Under the pieces are notes generated by a model. The model was given only the letters and a program-made list of their open reading frames with translations, was not told the DNA's origin and made no database searches. DNA of 64,000 bases, taken from Actinoplanes palleronii. GTDB taxonomy: Bacteria > Actinomycetota > Actinomycetes > Mycobacteriales > Micromonosporaceae. Both the position numbers and the translations under genes were made by a program. Shown piece after piece: positions 14,710-23,675 of this stretch (within the stretch, counting starts at the first letter, position 1; each line of letters begins with the position of its first letter). The stretch spans positions 49,430 through 113,429 of the forward strand of contig NZ_BOMS01000005.1 of assembly GCF_016862315.1 (NCBI RefSeq), given 5' to 3'.

Positions 14710-16929
14710 ATGCGAAAGAGAACCCGCACGCTGGTTCTGGGCTCGGTCACCAGCCTCGCGCTGGCCGCCGCAGGCCTGACCGGTGTGAGCCTGGCGTCCA
14801 CCGCCAACGCCGCCGTCAGCCTCAACAACAGTGACGTGACCGCGAACCTCTGGGAGTGGAACTTCGACTCCATCGCGACCGCCTGCACCACCCAGCTGGG
14901 CCCGGCCGGGTACGGCGCGGTCCAGGTCGCCCCGCCCCAGGAGTCGGTCACCCTCGCCTCCACCAGCGACGGTGCCCACCCGTGGTGGGAGGTGTACCAG
15001 CCGGTGTCGTACAACATCTCCGGACGGCTGGGCACCCAGGCCGAGTTCACCAGCATGGTCACCGCCTGCCACAACGCCGGCGTCCGGGTCTACGTGGACG
15101 CGGTGATCAACCACATGGCCGGCGCGAACAACACCGTGACCACCGGGTACGGCGGCTCGACGTTCAGCCCGACCGGCTACTCCTACCCGGCGGTGCCGTA
15201 CTCGTACAGCGACTTCCACCACCCGAACGACGGCTACTGCTCCGACAGCGACGGTGTGATCGACGACTACAACAACGCGTCCGAGGTGCAGAACTGCGAG
15301 CTGGTCGCACTCTCCGACCTGAAGTCGCAGGACAGTGGCGTCCGTACGAAGATCGCCGGTTACCTGAACAAGCTCGTCGACTGGGGTGTCGACGGTTTCC
15401 GGGTGGACGCCGCCAAGCACATGGCCGCCGGCGACCTGTCCGCGATCAAGGGCCAGCTGCACACCACCGTCGAGGGCAAGGCACCGTACTTCGCCCAGGA
15501 GGTCATGCCGGGCGGCAGCGGTGACATCGCCGCGTCGGCCTACACCGGCATCGGCGACGTGCTCGGCTTCTCCTACGCGTACGGCCTGAAGACCCAGTTC
15601 GCCAACGGCACGCTGTCGAACCTGTCGAGCATCCCGTCGTGGAGCCTTGACGCGTCGAGTGACCTGACCGCCGCCATGGTCACCAACCACGACCTGGAGC
15701 GCAACGGCAGCACCCTGCGCTACCAGGACGGCAGCACGTACACCCTGGCGAACTACTTCCTGCTGGCCTACCCGTACGGTCAGCCGTTCCTCTACGACGG
15801 TTACTCCTTCTCCACCTCGGCCACCGGCGCCTCGCCCCCGGCCGACTCCAGTGGCTTCGTCACCGACACCAGCTGCGGCAACGGCGCGTGGCAGTGCCTG
15901 ACCCAGAGCACCGGGGTCAAGGGCATGGTCGCCTGGCGCAACACCACCCAGTCCGCGACCACCGCGGCGAACTGGACGAACACCGCCAGCAACGTGATCG
16001 GCTTCAGCCGGGGCTCGCTCGGCTGGTTCGGCGTGAACCGGTCCGGCAGCGCGTCCACCGCGACGTACACCACCGGCCTGGCCGACGGCACCTACTGCGA
16101 CCGGATCACCGGCGGGGCTTCGACCAGCGGCTGCGCCGGCACGGCGATCACCGTCGCGTCCGGCCGGGCCTCGGTGACCATCCCGGCGAACGGCGCGGTC
16201 GCGATCGACGTGAACGCGAAGTCCGGCGCGGGCACCACGTCGCCGACGGCCAGCCCGACCACGAGCCCGACGGTCAGCCCGACCCCGTCGACCAGCCCGA
16301 CCAGCAGCCCGACGGCGAGCCCGACCAGCAGCACCGGCACGGTCCAGGCGACCTTCAACGTCTACGCCCCGACCACCACCGGCACCAACGTCTACGTGGT
16401 CGGCTCGACCACCGCGCTCGGCGCCTGGGACCCGGCGAAGGCGGTCGCCCTGTCGGCGAGCGGCTACCCGGTCTGGACCGGCTCGGTCGCGGTCCCGGCG
16501 AGCGGCAGCTTCGAGTACAAGTACCTGAAGAAGGACGCCGCGGGGACCGTCACCTGGGAGAGCAACGCGAACCGCGCGGTCTCCACCGGCACGTCGGCGG
16601 TGAGCCTCACCAACAGCTTCAACCTGGCGAACGCCTCGGCCACCACGGTGACCTTCAACGAGTCGGCGACCACCAGCACCGGCACCAACGTCTACCTGGT
16701 CGGTTCGATCGCGGCGCTGGGCAGCTGGAACACCGCGGACGCCATCCCGCTGTCGTCCGCGTCCTACCCGACCTGGAGCCGGGCGGTGGCCGTGCCGCAG
16801 AGCACCGCCTTCACCTACAAGTACATCAAGAAGGACGCCGCGGGCACGGTGACCTGGGAGTCCGGCAGCAACCGCGCGTACACGACCGGCACCGCCTCGG
16901 CGTACACGATCAGCGACACCTGGAAGTAG
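14710..16929 (+). CDS. Secreted alpha-amylase, GH13 with two CBM20
   Basis: 739 aa extracellular amylase. Signal peptide to about residue 35 (STANA/AV). The GH13 barrel carries region I DAVINHM, region II GFRVDAAKH (nucleophile Asp about 233), region III AQEVM (acid/base Glu about 264) and region IV VTNHDLE (Asp about 328), followed by domain C. A Ser/Pro/Thr linker with ASPT/TSPT repeats (about 508-543) leads to two tandem starch-binding CBM20 modules (about 545-640 and 645-739), each with the LGxWDPAKAV-type and KKDAAGTVTWES motifs. It hydrolyses alpha-1,4 bonds in raw and soluble starch. Two CBM20 modules in tandem are less common than one. Probably maltose/starch-regulated through the upstream dyad. 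Confidence 0.96.
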   Translation: MRKRTRTLVLGSVTSLALAAAGLTGVSLASTANAAVSLNNSDVTANLWEWNFDSIATACTTQLGPAGYGAVQVAPPQESVTLASTSDGAHPWWEVYQPVSYNISGRLGTQAEFTSMVTACHNAGVRVYVDAVINHMAGANNTVTTGYGGSTFSPTGYSYPAVPYSYSDFHHPNDGYCSDSDGVIDDYNNASEVQNCELVALSDLKSQDSGVRTKIAGYLNKLVDWGVDGFRVDAAKHMAAGDLSAIKGQLHTTVEGKAPYFAQEVMPGGSGDIAASAYTGIGDVLGFSYAYGLKTQFANGTLSNLSSIPSWSLDASSDLTAAMVTNHDLERNGSTLRYQDGSTYTLANYFLLAYPYGQPFLYDGYSFSTSATGASPPADSSGFVTDTSCGNGAWQCLTQSTGVKGMVAWRNTTQSATTAANWTNTASNVIGFSRGSLGWFGVNRSGSASTATYTTGLADGTYCDRITGGASTSGCAGTAITVASGRASVTIPANGAVAIDVNAKSGAGTTSPTASPTTSPTVSPTPSTSPTSSPTASPTSSTGTVQATFNVYAPTTTGTNVYVVGSTTALGAWDPAKAVALSASGYPVWTGSVAVPASGSFEYKYLKKDAAGTVTWESNANRAVSTGTSAVSLTNSFNLANASATTVTFNESATTSTGTNVYLVGSIAALGSWNTADAIPLSSASYPTWSRAVAVPQSTAFTYKYIKKDAAGTVTWESGSNRAYTTGTASAYTISDTWK

Positions 16930-16946
16930 CGGCGACGTAATACCCG

Positions 16947-16974
16947 GAGGTCCGTGCCGCGCGGCACGGACCTC
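16947..16974 (+). terminator. Terminator after amylase
   Basis: GAGGTCCGTGCC (16947-16958) pairs perfectly with GGCACGGACCTC (16963-16974), loop GCGC, then CTTCAC. 12-bp stem 18 nt after the amylase stop. Confidence 0.8.
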
Positions 16975-17029
16975 CTTCACAATAAGGTCGTTTATCAGGA
17001 AAAATCGCCCAGCACTAGAGGGAGAACCT

Positions 17030-17818
17030 GTGATGCGACACTGGATCACCGCAGCAGCCGCGACTGCCCTGGCCGCCGCGCTGAGCCCCACCCCCGCAAC
17101 AGCCGCAGCCAAGACCGGCGGCTACGTCGCGCTCGGCGACTCCTACGCGGCCGGCATCGGCGCCGGCTCCTACCGCGGCACCAGCTGCGTGCAAAGCACC
17201 GCCGGCTCCTATCCCCAGCTCTGGGCGAAGGCCAACCCCAAGACCACGCTCCGCTTCCGGGCGTGCAGCGGCGCCACCACCGCCTCGGTCCGCAAGAGCC
17301 AGCTCGGTTACCTGACCAAGAGCACCCGCTGGGTCACCGTCACGGCGGGCGGCAACGACGCGGGGTTCGCCGCCACCCTGCAGACCTGCTACCTCGGGGC
17401 CGACGCCGACTGTGCCGCCGCGACCCAGCGCAGCACCACCACGATCACGTCCACCCTGCCGAAGGCCCTGGACACGCTCTACTCCGCGATCCGCACGAGG
17501 GCACCGAAAGCCAAGGTCTACGTGGTCGGCTACCCCTACCTGGTCACCACCGGCGCCGCCGCGGACTGCTCGTTCAGCGCCGGCCGCCGCACCATGCTGA
17601 ACGCCGCCTCGGACGCGCTCGCCCAGGTCGTCAAGCAGCGCGCCGCGAAACAGAAGGGATTCGTCTTCATCGACGGGCGCCCGATCTTTTCCGGACACGA
17701 GGTGTGCACCGGCAGCCCGTGGATCCACGGCGTCGCAAGCAACCTGGCCGAGTCGTTCCACCCGACGGCCGCCGGGCACCAGGCGTACGCGAAGGCCCTC
17801 CGGAAGCGGACCACCTGA
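17030..17818 (+). CDS. Secreted SGNH-family esterase/lipase
   Basis: 262 aa. Signal peptide MMRHWITAAAATALAAALSP, cleaved near ATA/AA. SGNH hydrolase blocks: block I GDSYAAGIG with the nucleophile Ser (about residue 38), Gly of block II in CSGATT, block III GGND (about 106), and block V SFHPTAAGH with Asp replaced by the Phe-His pair typical of the Streptomyces-type lipases (catalytic His about 245). Six Cys residues form three likely disulfides, as in Streptomyces lipase SCO7513-like enzymes. GGGAGAACC lies just before GTG 17030; ATG 17033 is an equal alternative. Monocistronic; hydrolyses external esters. Confidence 0.9.
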   Translation: MMRHWITAAAATALAAALSPTPATAAAKTGGYVALGDSYAAGIGAGSYRGTSCVQSTAGSYPQLWAKANPKTTLRFRACSGATTASVRKSQLGYLTKSTRWVTVTAGGNDAGFAATLQTCYLGADADCAAATQRSTTTITSTLPKALDTLYSAIRTRAPKAKVYVVGYPYLVTTGAAADCSFSAGRRTMLNAASDALAQVVKQRAAKQKGFVFIDGRPIFSGHEVCTGSPWIHGVASNLAESFHPTAAGHQAYAKALRKRTT

Positions 17819-17867
17819 CGCCGCCCCGCAAGATCCCCCCGGAGCCGCCTGCGTCAGACTTGCGGTC

Positions 17868-18458
17868 GTGACCACCAGCCCGACCCCTCCGCGGCGCCGG
17901 GACGCGGCACGCACCCGGCAGCTCCTGCTCGACGTCGCCCGGCGGCGCTTCGCGACAGCCGGATACGCGGAGACCACTGTCCGTCACATCTCCGACGAGG
18001 CGGGCGTCAACGTCGCACTGATCAGCCGCTACTTCGTCAACAAGGAAGGCCTGTTCGAGGCGGCGCTCAAGGCGGGCTTCGCGGAGCTGCGGGCGGCCGC
18101 CGGCGACGTCACTCCGGGTGAGGTTCCGGAGACCATCGTTCACCAGGTGATCGGCCAGAGCACCGGCGCCGGGCCGAGCAACAGCCTGCTGCTGATCCTG
18201 CGGTCGTCCGGCGACGAGCGTGCCGACCAGATCCGGCTGCGTTTCCTGCACCTGTTCGCCGAGAAACTCGCCAAGGCCGCACTGTTGCAGGGCGGCGATC
18301 CGGACATCCTGCGGGCGCAGATCCTGCTCTCCACCGCCATCGGACTGACCCTGATGCGCGCCGCCCACCTCGAGCCGCTCGCCTCCGCCTCCGCGGAAGA
18401 CCTGACCGCACCGATCCGCGAGATCGTCGAGGTCCTGATCAGAAAAAACCATTCATAG
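17868..18458 (+). CDS. TetR family transcriptional regulator
   Basis: 196 aa repressor. The N-terminal HTH, RTRQLLLDVARRRFATAGYAETTVRHISDEAG then VALISRYFVNKEGLFEAAL (about 15-68), is a textbook TetR_N domain. The C-terminal ligand domain (75-196) is all-helical and matches the TetR C-terminal subgroup with the LLLILRSSGDERADQIRLRFLHLF segment. GTG start. It stands between the esterase (same strand) and glpD (convergent), so its target is unclear; it may control the esterase or a distant gene. Its stop codon touches the nested palindrome that begins at 18458. Confidence 0.9.
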   Translation: MTTSPTPPRRRDAARTRQLLLDVARRRFATAGYAETTVRHISDEAGVNVALISRYFVNKEGLFEAALKAGFAELRAAAGDVTPGEVPETIVHQVIGQSTGAGPSNSLLLILRSSGDERADQIRLRFLHLFAEKLAKAALLQGGDPDILRAQILLSTAIGLTLMRAAHLEPLASASAEDLTAPIREIVEVLIRKNHS

Positions 18459-18710
18459 TACGAAGGTGGAGCGCCCGTCCGCAGGCTACGAGCCGAGTCC
18501 CTGGTGGTCTCGCGCGACGCCGCGGCCCGCTCCGGCCGCGGCGCGGCGCCGGGTCCCGGCTGTGCCTCAGGGGTGTCTCCGCGGCGCGGAGACACCCCTG
18601 AGAGCCAGCCGACCACCGGGAGCGCGGCCGGGCCGGCAGTGGCGCGGTCTGGCGCGAGACCATCAGTGAGCGTGGCTCGTAGCCTACGGACGGGCGCTCG
18701 CTATTCGTAC
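18458..18710. repeat. Nested palindromic element between convergent genes
   Basis: Outer inverted repeat: 18458-18494 (GTACGAA...GGCTACGAGCC) pairs with 18674-18710 (GGCTCGTAGCC...TTCGTAC), 37 nt each with few mismatches; a weaker continuation TGRTGGTCTCGCGC follows inside both arms. In the centre, 18558-18610 is a 53-nt palindrome with the perfect stem CTCAGGGGTGTCTCCGCG. The right arm is nearly identical to 50486-50525, and the 53-nt core belongs to the repeat family at 32314-32502 and 50316-50368. The element fills the gap between the TetR gene and glpD. It could act as a bidirectional terminator, a structured RNA or a non-autonomous mobile element. Confidence 0.8.
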
Positions 18711-18720
18711 AATATGGGGT

Positions 18721-20418
18721 TTATGAGACCCGCAGCGGAACCACCTCCGGTGCGCCCAGGCGGGCCGCGTCAGCGGTCTCGTCGTCCTGCTGTTCCTGGG
18801 ACGCGCGTTCGGCCTCGACCCGCAGCCGGTAGTTCTCCACCTCGCGGTCGATCTGGTCCTTGGTCCAGCCGAGGACCCGGCCCATCAGCTCGGCGGCCTC
18901 CGCGGCCGACGACGTGCCCCGGTCGAACGTCTCGATCGAGATCCGGGTCCGGCGGGTGAGCACGTCGACCAGGTGCCGGGCGCCCTCGGCCGCGGCCGCG
19001 TAGACGACCTCGGCCCGCAGATAGTCCTCGGCGCCGGACAGCGGCCGGGACAGCGTCGGATCCTCTTTGATCAGATCGAGGAGTTCCCTGGTCAGCGAGC
19101 CGTAGCGGCCGAGGAGATGCTCGACCCGGGCGACGTGCAGCCCGGACTCCGCGGCGATCAGGCCGCGCCGGTTCCACAGGGCCGGGAAGCCCTCGGCGCC
19201 GATCAGCGGCACCTTGTCGGTGCAGCAGCGCGGCACCGAGCGGTTCAGATTGAACACGCACGCGTCGACCGCGTCCCGGGCCATCACCCGATATGTCGTG
19301 TACTTTCCGCCGGCCACCACCACCAGGCCGGGCACCGGGCTGCCGACCATGTGCTCGCGGGACAGCTTCGACGTCGACTCCGACTCGCCGGAGAGCAGCG
19401 GGCGCAGTCCGGCGTAGACACCCTGCACGTCGGCGCGTTCCAGCGGCGTCGACAGCACCTTGTTGACCTCGGTGAGCAGGTAGTCGATGTCCTTGGCGGA
19501 CGCGGCCGGGTGCGCCTTGTCCAGGTTCCAGTCGGTGTCGGTGGTGCCGACGATCCAGTGCCGGCCCCACGGGATCACGAACAGCACGCTCGTCGCGGTC
19601 CGTAGGATCAGCCCGGTCGACGACTGGATCCGATCACGCGGCACCACCAGGTGGATGCCCTTGGACGCGCGGACGTGGAACTGCCCGCGCTCGCCGACCA
19701 GCGACTGGGTCTCGTCGGTCCACACCCCGGACGCGTTGATCACCTGCTGGGCGCGGATCTCGAAGGTCCGGTCGTGTTCCAGGTCGCGGACCCGGACCCC
19801 GGTGACCCGTTCGCCCTCCCGCAGGAAGCCCACCACCTCGACCCGGTTCGCGACGTGCGCGCCGTACGCGGCCGCGGTCCGGGCCAGGAACATCGTGTGC
19901 CGGGCGTCGTCGAGCTGCGCGTCGTAGTACTGCAGCGCGCCGACCAGCGACTCCTTGCGCAGCGCCGGGCAGGCCCGGAGCGCACCCCGGCGGGTCAGGT
20001 GCCGGTGGTGCGGCAGGGCACCGGACATCGCCATGGTGTCGTAGAGCGTGACGCCCGCACCGGCGTAGAGCCGCTCCCACCCGCGGTGCTTGAGCGGGTA
20101 GAGGAACCGCACCGGCCGGGCCAGGTGCGGTGCCAGCCGGGAGAGGATCAGCCCCCGTTCCCGCAGCGCCTCCCGGACCAGTCCGAAATCGAGCATCTCC
20201 AGGTAGCGCAGACCGCCGTGGATCAGCTTGCTGGACCGGCTGGAGGTGCCCGAGGCGAAGTCGCGCGCCTCGACGAGCCCCACGGAGAGTCCCCGTGTGA
20301 CCGCGTCGAGCGCGCAACCCGCACCGACCACTCCCCCACCGATCACCAGCACGTCGACCTCGGTCGCCTCGAGCGCGGCCAGGGCGGCGTCCCGCTGGGA
20401 CGGAGAGAGTGCTGTCAT
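18721..20418 (-). CDS. glpD: Glycerol-3-phosphate dehydrogenase (FAD)
   Basis: 565 aa. Oxidises sn-glycerol-3-phosphate to dihydroxyacetone phosphate at the membrane with FAD. N-terminal Rossmann motif VDVLVIGGGVVGAGCALDA (about 22-40), the family signature FASGTSSRSSKLIHGGLRYLE (about 53-73), and the substrate-site segments GASGVWTDE-like INASGVWTDETQ and VVVAGGKYTTYRVMARDAVD; a C-terminal helical DAO_C domain closes the protein. Length matches actinobacterial GlpD. ATG 20418 is chosen because it lies 1 nt after the glpK stop and the preceding frame has no similarity. Third gene of glpF-glpK-glpD, equivalent to gylCAB of Streptomyces. Confidence 0.96.
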   Translation of the reverse strand: MTALSPSQRDAALAALEATEVDVLVIGGGVVGAGCALDAVTRGLSVGLVEARDFASGTSSRSSKLIHGGLRYLEMLDFGLVREALRERGLILSRLAPHLARPVRFLYPLKHRGWERLYAGAGVTLYDTMAMSGALPHHRHLTRRGALRACPALRKESLVGALQYYDAQLDDARHTMFLARTAAAYGAHVANRVEVVGFLREGERVTGVRVRDLEHDRTFEIRAQQVINASGVWTDETQSLVGERGQFHVRASKGIHLVVPRDRIQSSTGLILRTATSVLFVIPWGRHWIVGTTDTDWNLDKAHPAASAKDIDYLLTEVNKVLSTPLERADVQGVYAGLRPLLSGESESTSKLSREHMVGSPVPGLVVVAGGKYTTYRVMARDAVDACVFNLNRSVPRCCTDKVPLIGAEGFPALWNRRGLIAAESGLHVARVEHLLGRYGSLTRELLDLIKEDPTLSRPLSGAEDYLRAEVVYAAAAEGARHLVDVLTRRTRISIETFDRGTSSAAEAAELMGRVLGWTKDQIDREVENYRLRVEAERASQEQQDDETADAARLGAPEVVPLRVS

Positions 20419-20419
20419 G

Positions 20420-21937
20420 TCAGTCCACGTCCACCCAGTCGAGGGTCCGCTGCACCGCCTTCTTCCAGCGGCCGTAACCCTGTTCGCGCTGGTCGGACGA
20501 CCAGCTCGGCTGCCAGCGCTGCGACTCGTTCCAGTTCTCCCGCAGCTCGTCGGTGTTCTTCCAGAAGCCGACCGCGAGCCCGGCCGCGTACGCCGCGCCG
20601 AGCGCCGTGGTCTCCGCGACCACCGGCCGGCTGACCGGCACACCCAGCACGTCGGCCTGGATCTGCATGCAGAGGTTGTTGACGGTGATCCCGCCGTCGA
20701 CCTTCAGCACGTCCAGGGTGACCCCGGAGTCCTGTGCCATCGCGTCGACCACGTCCCGGGTCTGGTAGCAGATCGACTCGAGGGTGGCCCGGGCGATGTG
20801 CGCGTCGGTGTTGAACCGGGACAGCCCGACGATCGCGCCCCGCGCGTCGGAACGCCAGTACGGCGCGAACAGCCCGGAGAACGCCGGCACGAAGTACACG
20901 CCACCGCTGTCCGGCACCTGCGCGGCCAGCGACTCGCTCTGATCGGCCGAGCTGATGATGTGCAGCTGATCCCGCAGCCACTGCACGGCCGAGCCGGTGA
21001 CCGCGATCGAGCCCTCCAGGGCGTAGACCGGTGCGGCGTCGCCGAACTTGTAGCAGACCGTGGTGAGCAGCCCGTTCTCCGAGCGGACCAGGTTGGTGCC
21101 GGTGTTCAGCAGCATGAAGTTGCCGGTGCCGTAGGTGTTCTTGGCCTCGCCGGGGCTGAAGCAGACCTGGCCGACCGTGGCGGCCTGCTGGTCGCCGAGG
21201 TCACCGGTGAGCGGGACGTCGCCGCCGAGCGGGCCGTCGACGTGCGCGACGCCGTAGGTGTTCGGGTCCGACGACGGGCGGATCTCGGGCAGCATCCGCC
21301 GCGGGATGTTGAAGAACGACAGGAGTTCGTCGTCCCAGTCGAGGGTCTCCAGGTTCATCAGCATGGTCCGGCTGGCGTTCGTCACGTCGGTGACGTGGTT
21401 GCCGCCGTTGATGCCGCCGGTGATGTTCCACAGCAGCCAGCTGTCCGTGTTGCCGAACAGCGCGTCGCCGCGCTCGGCCGCCTCCCGGACCCCGTCGACG
21501 TTCTCCAGGATCCACTGGATCTTGCCGCCGGAGAAGTACGTCGCCGGGGGCAGGCCGGCCTTGCGCCGGATCACGTCGCCGCGGCCGTCCCGGTCCAGCG
21601 CCGAGGCGATCCGGTCGGTGCGGGTGTCCTGCCAGACGATCGCGTTGTAATAGGGCCGGCCCGTGCGCCGGTCCCACACGACAGTGGTCTCCCGCTGATT
21701 CGTGATGCCGACCGCGGCCAGGTCGCTCGCGCTGAGATTCGCCTTCTGCATCGCGCTGCGCACCACCGCCCCGGTGCGCTCCCAGATCTCGATCGGGTTG
21801 TGCTCGACCCAGCCGGCCCGTGGCAGGATCTGCTCGTGTTCGAGCTGGTGGCGGGCCACCTCGTTGCCACCATGGTCGAAGATCATGAAACGGGTGCTGG
21901 TCGTGCCCTGGTCCACGGCTCCGACGAAGTCAGCCAC
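20420..21937 (-). CDS. glpK: Glycerol kinase 1
   Basis: 505 aa FGGY-family kinase, glycerol + ATP to glycerol-3-phosphate. N-terminus [21 protein letters not shown] with the phosphate-1 loop; FGGY signatures [14 protein letters not shown] and [13 protein letters not shown]; substrate Asp in [10 protein letters not shown]; second signature [24 protein letters not shown] 21937 is chosen because the alignment begins at [11 protein letters not shown] and GGAGG lies 6 nt upstream; an in-frame ATG at 21952 is the alternative. Overlaps the end of glpF by 8 nt, so it is coupled to it. It is only about half identical to the second kinase at 23676. Confidence 0.96.
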   Translation of the reverse strand: MADFVGAVDQGTTSTRFMIFDHGGNEVARHQLEHEQILPRAGWVEHNPIEIWERTGAVVRSAMQKANLSASDLAAVGITNQRETTVVWDRRTGRPYYNAIVWQDTRTDRIASALDRDGRGDVIRRKAGLPPATYFSGGKIQWILENVDGVREAAERGDALFGNTDSWLLWNITGGINGGNHVTDVTNASRTMLMNLETLDWDDELLSFFNIPRRMLPEIRPSSDPNTYGVAHVDGPLGGDVPLTGDLGDQQAATVGQVCFSPGEAKNTYGTGNFMLLNTGTNLVRSENGLLTTVCYKFGDAAPVYALEGSIAVTGSAVQWLRDQLHIISSADQSESLAAQVPDSGGVYFVPAFSGLFAPYWRSDARGAIVGLSRFNTDAHIARATLESICYQTRDVVDAMAQDSGVTLDVLKVDGGITVNNLCMQIQADVLGVPVSRPVVAETTALGAAYAAGLAVGFWKNTDELRENWNESQRWQPSWSSDQREQGYGRWKKAVQRTLDWVDVD

Positions 21938-22775
21938 GGTTAGCCTCCACATTCTCCGCGCTTTCGCGCGCCGTCGGGATCTCGCCGACCTCCTGGGGCT
22001 CGGCCGACGGCAGGTGTCGTCCGATCAGAGTCTGGTACAGACCGGCGCCGAGAACACCACCGATGATCGGCGCCACGATCGGTATCCAGAAGTAGAGATA
22101 TCCTGTCTGATCGCGGAACGCGCCCCCGTAGCCGGTGAGGAAACTCGCCAGCCGGGGCCCGAAGTCACGGGCCGGGTTGATCGCGTATCCCGCGTTGGTG
22201 CCCCACGCCATGCCGATCGCGACGACCAGCAGGCCGATCACGACCGGGCCCAGGTTGGCGGCCGGCGCGGTGTTGGCCATGTCGGTCAGGGCCAGGATCA
22301 CGAAGAGCAGGATCGCCGTACCGATGATCTGGTCGCGGAACGCGCCCCACTCACCGACCGGCAGGGTGCCGTTGCCCGGCAGCGTCGAGAAGACGCCCTG
22401 GGTCTTGATGGTCAGGCCGGGGTCCGCGGCGTGCAGGACCTCGGTGTAGTTCCAGCGCACCAGCAGCGCGGCGACGAACGCGCCGAGGAACTGGGCGAGC
22501 GAGTAGGGCAGGACCTTCCGCCAGGAGAAGCCCTTGAAGACGGCGAGCGCGATGGTCACCGCCGGGTTGAGGTGGGCGCCGCTGATCCGCGCCGCCACGT
22601 AGACGCCGAGGGTGACACCCAGGCCCCAAGCCCAGGCGATGCTGTCGTGATCGCCGATGCCACCGGCGACGACCTGCGCCACCACGCCCACACCGAACAG
22701 GATCAGAATCAGCGTGCCGGCGAACTCTGCCGCGAGTTCACCGACCAGTCCAGGAACTTTGAATCGTGCGGCCAT
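21930..22775 (-). CDS. glpF: Glycerol uptake facilitator (aquaglyceroporin)
   Basis: 281 aa MIP-family channel. Both NPA half-helix motifs are present: GAHLNPAVT (about residue 66) and [12 protein letters not shown] (about 196); Asp after the second NPAR is the hallmark of glycerol facilitators rather than water-only channels. Six membrane helices with the usual two half-helices. Longer C-terminal cytoplasmic tail (about 250-281, Glu-rich) than E. coli GlpF. First gene of the minus-strand glycerol operon, divergent from the IclR regulator. Confidence 0.95.
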   Translation of the reverse strand: MAARFKVPGLVGELAAEFAGTLILILFGVGVVAQVVAGGIGDHDSIAWAWGLGVTLGVYVAARISGAHLNPAVTIALAVFKGFSWRKVLPYSLAQFLGAFVAALLVRWNYTEVLHAADPGLTIKTQGVFSTLPGNGTLPVGEWGAFRDQIIGTAILLFVILALTDMANTAPAANLGPVVIGLLVVAIGMAWGTNAGYAINPARDFGPRLASFLTGYGGAFRDQTGYLYFWIPIVAPIIGGVLGAGLYQTLIGRHLPSAEPQEVGEIPTARESAENVEANRG

Positions 22776-22897
22776 GCTCCCTCCCTGCTTCCTGCATTGA
22801 TGCCCTGGACGCTAGGAAGACCGGCAGCCGGTAGCAACGAACAGCGGTCGGCATTGTCGAACATCAATCACGGCGCGTCGTAGCGCGACCGCATAGA
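22776..22897. promoter_or_regulatory. Divergent glycerol promoter region
   Basis: 122-nt gap between glpF and the IclR gene, holding both promoters. The word CATCAAT occurs inverted at 22796-22802 (as ATTGATG) and 22862-22868, 66 bp apart, each facing outward to a divergent gene; GGAGGG serves glpF. In Streptomyces the IclR-type GylR represses the glycerol operon, so this gap is the natural operator site. Exact boxes uncertain. Confidence 0.5.
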
Positions 22898-23659
22898 GTG
22901 CGAAACATGCCGGGAACAGTGCAGTCCATCGAGCGAGCGGCCGCGATCCTGCGGATGCTGGCCGGCGGGCCGGGCCGGCTCGGACTCAGTGAGATCGCTC
23001 GATCTCTCGACCTGGCGAAAGGCACCACCCACGGGATCCTGCGCACGCTGCAGGGCGTCGGCTTCGTCGAGCAGGACCGCACCTCCGGGCAGTACCAGCT
23101 CGGCGCGGCCCTGCTGCACCTGGGCACCAGCTATCTGGACATCAACGAGCTGCGGTCCCGCTCGATCAACTGGGCGGATCCGCTGGCCGTGCGCAGCGGG
23201 GAGGCGGTCCGGATCGGCACCGTACTGGAGGGGCAGGTGCTGATCGTGCACCACGTGTTCCGGCCGGACGACACGTTCCAGACCCTCGATGTGGGGTCTC
23301 TGCTGCCGTTGCACGCGACGGCGTTGGGAAAGGTGCTGCTCGCGTATCGAGCCGGCGCCCTTAAAACAGACTTGTCGGCATATACCAGGAAAACTCTTCA
23401 CCGGAACGCCCTCACCAAGGCGCTGGAGTCCATCCGGGAGAACGGCTGGGCCGCTGACGTCGAGGAACTCACCCTCGGCCAGGCCGCCGTCGCCGCGCCG
23501 ATCCGCGGCTACGGCGGACTCGTGATCGGCGCGATCGGCGTCTCCGGTCCGGTGGAACGGATCTGCGACAGCCGCTACGCACCACGCCCGCACCTGGTCA
23601 CCAGCGTGCGGGACGCGGCCCGGGCGATCTCCCGCGAAATGGGAGCGGCCCGGCGATAA
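22898..23659 (+). CDS. IclR-family glycerol operon regulator (GylR-like)
   Basis: 253 aa. N-terminal winged HTH (about 7-75: VQSIERAAAILRMLAGG, then LSEIARSLDLAKGTTHGILRTLQ) and the IclR effector domain (about 85-250) with VLIVHHVF, LPLHATALGKVLLAY and the closing ARAISREMG helix. GTG 22898 and ATG 22907 are both possible starts; neither has a strong ribosome site. The location, divergent from glpFKD and 16 nt upstream of a second glycerol kinase, matches GylR, the glycerol-3-phosphate-responsive repressor known from Streptomyces. Inference: it represses both units until glycerol is present. Confidence 0.88.
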   Translation: MRNMPGTVQSIERAAAILRMLAGGPGRLGLSEIARSLDLAKGTTHGILRTLQGVGFVEQDRTSGQYQLGAALLHLGTSYLDINELRSRSINWADPLAVRSGEAVRIGTVLEGQVLIVHHVFRPDDTFQTLDVGSLLPLHATALGKVLLAYRAGALKTDLSAYTRKTLHRNALTKALESIRENGWAADVEELTLGQAAVAAPIRGYGGLVIGAIGVSGPVERICDSRYAPRPHLVTSVRDAARAISREMGAARR

Positions 23660-23675
23660 CAAGGGGGGATCCACC

